From Bacteroidales bacterium (GTDB lineage: Bacteria > Bacteroidota > Bacteroidia > Bacteroidales > ML635J-15): DNA of 6,340 bases. Below, piece after piece: positions 1 through 4,865 of this stretch. Below the pieces are notes generated by a model. The model worked only from the letters and a program-made list of their open reading frames with translations. It made no database searches and was not told the origin of the DNA. The stretch is from assembly GCA_028697515.1 (NCBI GenBank), contig JAQVEY010000148.1:1-6340 (forward strand). Reading direction: 5' to 3'. The translations under genes were made by a program, and so were the position numbers. The number at the start of each line of letters is the position of its first letter. Positions within the stretch are counted from its first letter, which is position 1.

Positions 1-781
1 CTTCATATATAACACAACCTAAATTTGAATTTTTACACAAGTGCAACATTTCTGAGGACAGACCATCAGAAATGTCAATCATTGAATTTGGCTTAATCCC
101 AGCTGCCTTTAACTTTTCCACTATATCTTTACGAGGCTCTGGCTTCAACTGTCTTTCAACAATATATTCATAACCGGATAATTCAGGTTGAATGGAAGTG
201 TCTGATAAAAAGACTTCTTTCTCTCTTTCCAGCAATTGTAATCCCATATACGAAGCTCCTAAATCACCGCTTACACAAACTAGATCATTTTTTTTCGCAC
301 CAGATCTATAAACAATTTCATCCTTCTTAGCTTGTCCAATTGCAGTAATATTAATAAATAAGCCGGACAAAGAGCTTGTCGTATCTCCTCCAATCAATTC
401 CACATCAAAACGTTCACAAGCTATTTTAATCCCTTCATATATCTGCTCAAGAGCCTGTAATGAAAATTTATTACTTACTGCTATTGAAACTGTTATATAT
501 TTTGGAGTTGCATTCATAGCAAATATATCACTCAAATTTACTACCACAGATTTATATCCCAGATGCTTAAGTGGAGTATAAATAAGGTTGAAATGAATAC
601 CTTCAACCAATAAATCTGTAGTTACCAAAGTACACATATCGCCATTAGAAAACACTGCCGCATCATCGCCAATTCCTTTAATAATTTGCTTGTCTGTAAT
701 CTTAAAATCCTTGATCAAATGATCAATCAATCCAAACTCTCCCAATTCCGAAATACTCAATGTCTTTTTTGATTTGCTCAT
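1..781 (-). CDS. thiL: Thiamine-monophosphate kinase (ThiL), 3' end cut by window edge
   Basis: ThiL phosphorylates thiamine monophosphate with ATP to give thiamine diphosphate, the last step of cofactor synthesis, in the cytoplasm. Translating the minus strand from the ATG at 781-779 gives 260 uninterrupted residues up to the window edge. The family is usually about 325-350 residues, so roughly the last quarter is missing. Visible family motifs, in order, are GIGDDAAV (residues 37-43 region), TTDLLVEGIHF (54-64), NLSDIFAMNATP (82-93), GGDTT (131-135), SGDLGAS (171-177), a PEPR segment near 214 and MIDISDGLSSE (234-244). These are the Asp-rich nucleotide and Mg2+ binding segments of the ThiL/PurM-like fold. 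No Shine-Dalgarno motif precedes the start, as is usual in Bacteroidota. The gene is divergent from the neighbouring plus-strand gene. A run of eight T (288-295, plus strand) lies in the coding region but the frame stays intact across it. Identity is confident; the C-terminus is unseen. Confidence 0.95.
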   Translation of the reverse strand, partial: MSKSKKTLSISELGEFGLIDHLIKDFKITDKQIIKGIGDDAAVFSNGDMCTLVTTDLLVEGIHFNLIYTPLKHLGYKSVVVNLSDIFAMNATPKYITVSIAVSNKFSLQALEQIYEGIKIACERFDVELIGGDTTSSLSGLFINITAIGQAKKDEIVYRSGAKKNDLVCVSGDLGASYMGLQLLEREKEVFLSDTSIQPELSGYEYIVERQLKPEPRKDIVEKLKAAGIKPNSMIDISDGLSSEMLHLCKNSNLGCVIYE

Positions 782-882
782 ATATAAATAAGTTTAATGG
801 CAAAATATTTGCTTATTTTTCAGGCAAAAATATTAAAACTATATTTGTTTTCGTTATATTTGTTATTATTAATAAATCTGCA
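782..882. promoter_or_regulatory. Divergent promoter region between thiL and the repeat-protein gene
   Basis: This 101-nt AT-rich spacer lies between two divergent starts. Three matches to the Bacteroidota -7 consensus TAnnTTTG are visible. Two read rightward: TATATTTG at 840-847 and again at 855-862. One reads leftward: TATTTTTG on the minus strand, 832-825. The second rightward copy would put a transcript start about 14 nt before the ATG at 883. The leftward one would leave a thiL leader of about 38 nt. None has a clear -33 TTG at the expected distance, so the calls rest on the -7 match alone in AT-rich DNA, where chance matches are common. The two rightward copies form a 10-bp direct repeat, TATATTTGTT, 15 bp apart. 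Confidence 0.45.
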
Positions 883-1989
883 ATGAATATTAAATCCATA
901 TTTAAGCTTTGTCTGTTGTCAATAATGGGCATTTTTTGGGCATTTTCGGTACAATCTCAGGATATTTCTTTTTTTAATGATTATTTAAATAATGTTGAAA
1001 TTTTTTCTGCTGGGGATACTAAACAAATTGAACATTTGCCGTTAAAATCATACAGCGTAGGAAATAATATGCTTGCCTACGAAGACAATTCAGGCAATTT
1101 AAAAATATATTATAATCACTATTTACATCAGATAAGCAGTTTTACGAGTTCATACAAGACAAGCGATAATCTGGCAGCCATAAAAATGAACACGCAGCTT
1201 AAAGTATTTGATGATGGCTCAATAAAAAGCCTTACTATAAATCTTACAGACTATTTTTTAGGTGATGATATCTTAGTTTGGTTTGACGATTATGAAAAAA
1301 GACTGAAAGCATATTATAATAAAGAAATATACGATCTCGACGATGCTTTAGCAACTGGCACAATGAATGAGGTTACGATTGGAGAAAACATAGTCGCATT
1401 TGTTGATAGTCAAGGTTATTTGAATGTTTTCTATGATGGAAATATTGAAAGAATATGTTTTAGCGAAAGAGTTAAATCTATTTCTGCTGGTAGGGATATT
1501 ATTGTTTTTGTTGAAGAACCTGTAAATAATTTTCAAGCATTTTATTTTGGAGATTTAATTGATCTCGAAGGGTTTGAACCAGTTTCTTTCAAAACTGGTG
1601 ATCAGTTTGTTGCTTATGTAGATGTTAATAATTATCTGAAAGTGTTTTACGATTTTAGCACCGAAACAGTGTCGTTCGACGTTCCTGATTTTTACGAAAC
1701 AAATGATGAATTAATGGTTTTTAGTGTGCAGAATTATTTTAAAATATGGCATAAAGGAAAAATATTTACTCTCGAAAGCTATATTCCGCAAGATTATAAA
1801 ATGAACAATAATGTTTTAGCATATATTGATCAATTAGGGAATTTAAAATTCTTTAATGGCGAAACTGTTGAAACAATTTCTTACGAAAAAGTCACTAGTT
1901 TCGAAATACATGGAAGTATTGTCAAATATAGTTTTGGAGTAAATTCAGAACATATATACTATCAAGGCAAAACATATAAGAATGATTAA
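883..1989 (+). CDS. Exported repeat protein of unknown function (about nine 35-residue repeats)
   Basis: I do not recognise a named family. The chosen start is the ATG at 883, giving 368 residues that begin with a typical signal peptide: Lys4 and Lys8, a hydrophobic stretch at about 9-21, and a likely cleavage near SVQSQ (22-26). The same frame is open back to an ATG at 760, but that extension would overlap the start of thiL, cover the promoter elements and bury the signal peptide, so I reject it. The mature part is almost wholly made of degenerate repeats starting at about residues 60, 94, 127, 167, 203, 239, 274, 308 and 343. Their consensus resembles G(D/N)xxVAYVDxxGxLKVFYDGxIxxL, with alternating hydrophobic and aromatic residues typical of beta strands. 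This suggests a beta-propeller or similar beta-repeat fold in the periplasm or at the cell surface. There is no T9SS tail, no lipobox cysteine and no obvious catalytic motif. The stop overlaps the start of queG by 8 nt, so the two are probably co-transcribed. Confidence 0.8.
   Translation: MNIKSIFKLCLLSIMGIFWAFSVQSQDISFFNDYLNNVEIFSAGDTKQIEHLPLKSYSVGNNMLAYEDNSGNLKIYYNHYLHQISSFTSSYKTSDNLAAIKMNTQLKVFDDGSIKSLTINLTDYFLGDDILVWFDDYEKRLKAYYNKEIYDLDDALATGTMNEVTIGENIVAFVDSQGYLNVFYDGNIERICFSERVKSISAGRDIIVFVEEPVNNFQAFYFGDLIDLEGFEPVSFKTGDQFVAYVDVNNYLKVFYDFSTETVSFDVPDFYETNDELMVFSVQNYFKIWHKGKIFTLESYIPQDYKMNNNVLAYIDQLGNLKFFNGETVETISYEKVTSFEIHGSIVKYSFGVNSEHIYYQGKTYKND
1060..1986 (+). repeat. Protein-level tandem repeat, about nine units of about 35 codons
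   Basis: Units within the exported protein begin at residues 60, 94, 127, 167, 203, 239, 274, 308 and 343, with spacings of 34, 33, 40, 36, 36, 35, 34 and 35 residues. Well-preserved examples are GENIVAFVDSQGYLNVFYDG (167-186) and NNNVLAYIDQLGNLKFFNG (308-326). A half unit precedes the first full one (about residues 37-59), resembling the second half of the consensus. The repeat is seen in amino acids only; the DNA of the units has diverged, which points to old duplication rather than recent expansion. Confidence 0.75.
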
Positions 1990-2899
1990 GCTTCATTCCT
2001 CCTACGTTAAAAATCTGGCAGCAAATATAGGTTTTGATAAATGTGGTATCAGTAAAGCTGTCGTTTCTGATTCAAATATTGCTTTTTTTGAAAACTGGTT
2101 AGAATTGGGATTCCATGCTGACATGAAATATATGTCCGAAAACAAACAACAAAGAATTGATCCGTCAGAACTTGTCGAAAATTCAAAATCTGTTATTTCA
2201 GTTATTCTAAACTACAAGATTTCTGAACCATTTAAATCGCAAAAATACTCTATCTCAAAATATGCTTTGGTTACTGATTATCACATTGTAATTCGTAATA
2301 AACTTGAAAAATTATTGCACGATTTAAAAGATAATTATCCTCAAATTAATGCCAGAATTTTTACCGATACTGCTCCAATTTTAGAAAGATATTTTGCGAT
2401 GTCATCAGGACTTGGATTTATTGGCAAAAATACCTGTCTGATAAACCCGGAACTTGGATCATGGGTTTTTATAGGAGATATTTTAACTGATGCAGAGTCT
2501 GATTTCTACGACTCGCCATTTCTTTTAAGCTGTGGCGACTGCAACTTATGTATTAAAGCCTGTCCATGTGGAGCATTATCTAATAATGGACTAAATGCAA
2601 ATAAATGTATTTCATATCATACAATTGAGAATAAAAATAACACCCCCGAAAGTATATCTGATAAAATTACAAGTCAATTATTTGGCTGTGATATCTGTCA
2701 GGACGTTTGTCCTTTTAATTCAAAAACCACATCTACAAATACTCAATTCTCTAGCATCATTAATCTACTTGAATTACTACAACCTGAAGAATTGAACAGC
2801 ATCAGCAACAGAGAATTTAACAGACGTTTTGATAAGACTTCGTTACTTCGTTCTGGACGAAAGAAAATAATTGAAAATTTTTCTCATTTAAAAACGTAA
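1982..2899 (+). CDS. queG: Epoxyqueuosine reductase (QueG), short form
   Basis: QueG reduces epoxyqueuosine to queuosine at the wobble position (34) of tRNAs with GUN anticodons, using cobalamin and two [4Fe-4S] clusters, in the cytoplasm. The 305-residue product shows TDTAPILER (128-136), whose Asp129 matches the catalytic acid of the family. After it come FIGKNTCLI (146-154), a first cluster motif with Cys184, 187, 190 and 194, then CISYHTIE with Cys209, and a second motif GCDICQDVCPFN with Cys236, 239 and 243. That gives the eight expected cluster ligands. The protein is shorter than E. coli QueG (379 residues) and ends soon after the ferredoxin part, so the C-terminal HEAT-like extension is absent. 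An extra Cys196 sits in CPCGAL where most family members have CPTGA. The ATG at 1982 overlaps the stop of the upstream gene (ATGATTAA), which suggests translational coupling. No separate ribosome binding site is visible. Confidence 0.95.
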   Translation: MIKLHSSYVKNLAANIGFDKCGISKAVVSDSNIAFFENWLELGFHADMKYMSENKQQRIDPSELVENSKSVISVILNYKISEPFKSQKYSISKYALVTDYHIVIRNKLEKLLHDLKDNYPQINARIFTDTAPILERYFAMSSGLGFIGKNTCLINPELGSWVFIGDILTDAESDFYDSPFLLSCGDCNLCIKACPCGALSNNGLNANKCISYHTIENKNNTPESISDKITSQLFGCDICQDVCPFNSKTTSTNTQFSSIINLLELLQPEELNSISNREFNRRFDKTSLLRSGRKKIIENFSHLKT

Positions 2900-2908
2900 A
2901 ACTAATCT

Positions 2909-4738
2909 TTACACTAATTTTTGTGAATTTTCAATTACTTTTTTTAGTTCTCTAACAGCATCTTCCTGAGGGATATTTTTTAGTACAACTTCTTTACCCT
3001 TATATATGTGTACTTTCCCTTTTGCAGAACCGACACAACCAAAATCAGCATCTGCCATTTCGCCTGGGCCATTCACAATGCAGCCCATAACTGCAATTTT
3101 TAAACCTTTTAGGTAAGAAAATTCCTTTTTCACTTCTTGAACAAGTTTTTCGAGGTCATAATCAGTCCTTCCACAACCCGGACAAGAAATAAATTCGGCT
3201 TTTGTGTATCTTATACCTATTGATTGTAATAATTCTAGCTGCAATTCGACATCATCTGTTGATTTATCTGGGACTGAAAGCCATAATCCCGAGGCAAGAT
3301 TGTCGACCAAACCTCCTCCAGGAAAAACACCCAATTCAGCTAACAATTCCTCCTTATCAAGAGATTGTGCTACATATCGAATAATCAAAGCTAAGTTTTT
3401 GTTTATTTTTTTAATCTCTTTATAAACAAATCTTAATTCTCCTAAAGGATTCTCCGTACAAAAATTCAAAACAGCACAAACATTCGGTTTTTCTAAAAGT
3501 GAACTGAGCTCTTTTTTATGAATATCAAAGGTGCTAAATTCAACAAAATAGTAATAAGCATTATCGATTTTAGGCACCTCGTTAGGTTGAAATACGAAAT
3601 ATGGATATACATTATCTGGCCTTGACAAACTTTTCCATGTCTTTAAATCTGCGATTACAGGTTTATTTGTCGGAATTTTAGCAACATCTTTTGTAAACAC
3701 AAGGTCGATTTGTTCATTATCTCTTTCAGAAATAATTGCGAACTTATTACTAATAAATGGAATTACTTCGTACTTATTTGAACTTATATATGGATTATAA
3801 GAGTTTTTATAGCGGCTTACCACCTGAAATTTAAAGATTCTGTCACTAAAATTCTTTACTAGTTTTTTTGCGAAGTGCACTTCATTTACCGGGCTTTCTG
3901 TTAATGACACACGTATTGTATCACCAATTCCATCACTCAACAATGCTCCAATTCCTATTGCTGATTTAAGCCTGCCATCTAAATCTGCTCCTGCTTCAGT
4001 TACGCCAAGATGCTGCGGAAACAACATTGCGTTTTCCAACATTCTGGCATTCAACAAACGACAAGCCTGTGTCATTATTTTCGTATCGCTTGCCTTCATC
4101 GAAACCACAAGATTATAAAAACCTTCTGAAACAAATATTTCGATAAATTCTATTGCCGACTCTACCATTCCTTCTACTGTATTGCCATATCTTGTCATAA
4201 TCCTATCCGATAAAGAACCATGATTTGAACCGATTCTTATTGCAGTACCATATTCTTTACATATTTTTATTAATGGGATTATTCTCTCATGTATTTTTTC
4301 CAGTTCAAGTTTATATTCCTTATCTGTAAATATAGCATTCTCAAAAACAGCTCTTTTATCAACATAATTCCCGGGATTTATCCTCACTTTTTCGACAACT
4401 CTTGCAGCTTCTTCAGCAATTACAGGATTAAAGTGTACATCAGCAATTAAAGGGTTTTTATATCCATCATTATGCAATTGTTTTTTTATTTCCTTCAAAC
4501 TTTCCACATCCATAATTCTTGGTGTAGAAATCCGGACAAAGTCCGCTCCTGCATCAAAAATTGATTTACATTGTAAAACAGATCTTTCTACATCCATTGC
4601 TGGGACATTAGTCATACTTTGCAATCTCACAGGATTTAGTGCACCGAGTATCATATCACCAACTTTAACAGGACGAGTGGGAATTCTTTCCAAATTATGA
4701 ATGTCAATGCAATATTTATCAGGATAAGTATTCATCAT
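2909..4738 (-). CDS. ispG: 4-hydroxy-3-methylbut-2-en-1-yl diphosphate synthase, large Bacteroidota type (IspG/GcpE)
   Basis: IspG converts MEcPP to HMBPP, the penultimate step of the MEP isoprenoid pathway, in the cytoplasm. With the start at 4738-4736 the protein has 609 residues; a second ATG follows directly and is equally possible (608). The N-terminal TIM barrel covers about 1-295, with RLQSMTN (38-44), IADVHFNP (98-105), KVRINPGNY (117-125), IRIGSNHGSLSDR (167-179) and GDTIRVSL (272-279). A divergent insert of about 200 residues (about 296-505) follows. The C-terminal cluster domain has CPGCGRT with Cys519 and Cys522, then Cys553 in GCIVNGPGE with Glu560, the three-Cys-one-Glu ligand set of the family. 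E. coli IspG is about 370 residues; the long form is typical of Bacteroidota, Chlamydiae and plants. The frame is open to an ATG at 4801, but that would place the promoter-like element inside the gene and add residues unlike the family. The gene converges on queG with 9 nt between stops and no terminator-like hairpin there. Confidence 0.96.
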   Translation of the reverse strand: MMNTYPDKYCIDIHNLERIPTRPVKVGDMILGALNPVRLQSMTNVPAMDVERSVLQCKSIFDAGADFVRISTPRIMDVESLKEIKKQLHNDGYKNPLIADVHFNPVIAEEAARVVEKVRINPGNYVDKRAVFENAIFTDKEYKLELEKIHERIIPLIKICKEYGTAIRIGSNHGSLSDRIMTRYGNTVEGMVESAIEFIEIFVSEGFYNLVVSMKASDTKIMTQACRLLNARMLENAMLFPQHLGVTEAGADLDGRLKSAIGIGALLSDGIGDTIRVSLTESPVNEVHFAKKLVKNFSDRIFKFQVVSRYKNSYNPYISSNKYEVIPFISNKFAIISERDNEQIDLVFTKDVAKIPTNKPVIADLKTWKSLSRPDNVYPYFVFQPNEVPKIDNAYYYFVEFSTFDIHKKELSSLLEKPNVCAVLNFCTENPLGELRFVYKEIKKINKNLALIIRYVAQSLDKEELLAELGVFPGGGLVDNLASGLWLSVPDKSTDDVELQLELLQSIGIRYTKAEFISCPGCGRTDYDLEKLVQEVKKEFSYLKGLKIAVMGCIVNGPGEMADADFGCVGSAKGKVHIYKGKEVVLKNIPQEDAVRELKKVIENSQKLV

Positions 4739-4754
4739 ATTGATTTTAACTTTA

Positions 4755-4788
4755 CAAAGATAGTGTTTTTGTATTATTTTTATTACAA
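4755..4788 (-). promoter_or_regulatory. Likely ispG promoter (TTG-N23-TAnnTTTG)
   Basis: On the minus strand TATCTTTG at 4762-4755 fits the Bacteroidota -7 consensus TAnnTTTG, and a TTG at 4788-4786 lies 23 nt upstream, at the outer limit of the accepted 17-23 nt spacing. Transcription would begin at about 4749, leaving a leader of only about 11-15 nt before the ATG pair at 4738/4735. The element sits just downstream of the terminator of the preceding gene, so ispG is probably transcribed on its own. It also argues against the upstream ATG at 4801. No Shine-Dalgarno motif is present. Confidence 0.6.
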
Positions 4789-4815
4789 GCAAAAAATACA
4801 AAAATCAGATAATAC

Positions 4816-4842
4816 AAAAACAGCCGGAAAAACTCCCGGCTG
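4816..4842 (-). terminator. Intrinsic terminator of the T9SS surface-protein gene
   Basis: Reading the minus strand, CAGCCGG (4842-4836) pairs perfectly with CCGGCTG (4827-4821) around an 8-nt loop, and the stem is followed at once by TTTTTG (4820-4815). This 7-bp GC-rich stem in very AT-rich surroundings, 23 nt after the stop codon at 4868-4866, is a textbook rho-independent terminator. The T-run follows the stem only in the minus direction, so it serves the gene at 4866-6340. Confidence 0.88.
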
Positions 4843-4865
4843 CAACGAACAAATTGCCAAGTCCT

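Noticed and set aside
760..882. N-terminal extension of the repeat-protein gene to an ATG at 760
   Set aside because: It would overlap the thiL start, run through the promoter-like elements and put 41 residues before a clear signal peptide that begins at 883.
1348..1536. 62-codon minus-strand reading frame inside the repeat-protein gene
   Set aside because: It is antisense to a well-supported gene and has no recognisable motif or start signal.
2595..2795. 66-codon plus-strand reading frame inside queG
   Set aside because: It lies in another frame across the QueG cluster motifs, which are clearly coding in the queG frame.
2900..2935. Possible bidirectional terminator between queG and ispG
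   Set aside because: Only a weak pairing of about three bases (CAC with GTG near 2912-2925) is visible, not enough for a stem.
3202..3425. Short plus-strand reading frames opposite ispG
   Set aside because: They are antisense to the conserved IspG cluster domain and insert, and show no motif of their own.
4739..4801. ispG start at the ATG at 4801
   Set aside because: The added residues do not resemble IspG proteins and the region holds a promoter-like element; family-like sequence begins shortly after 4738.
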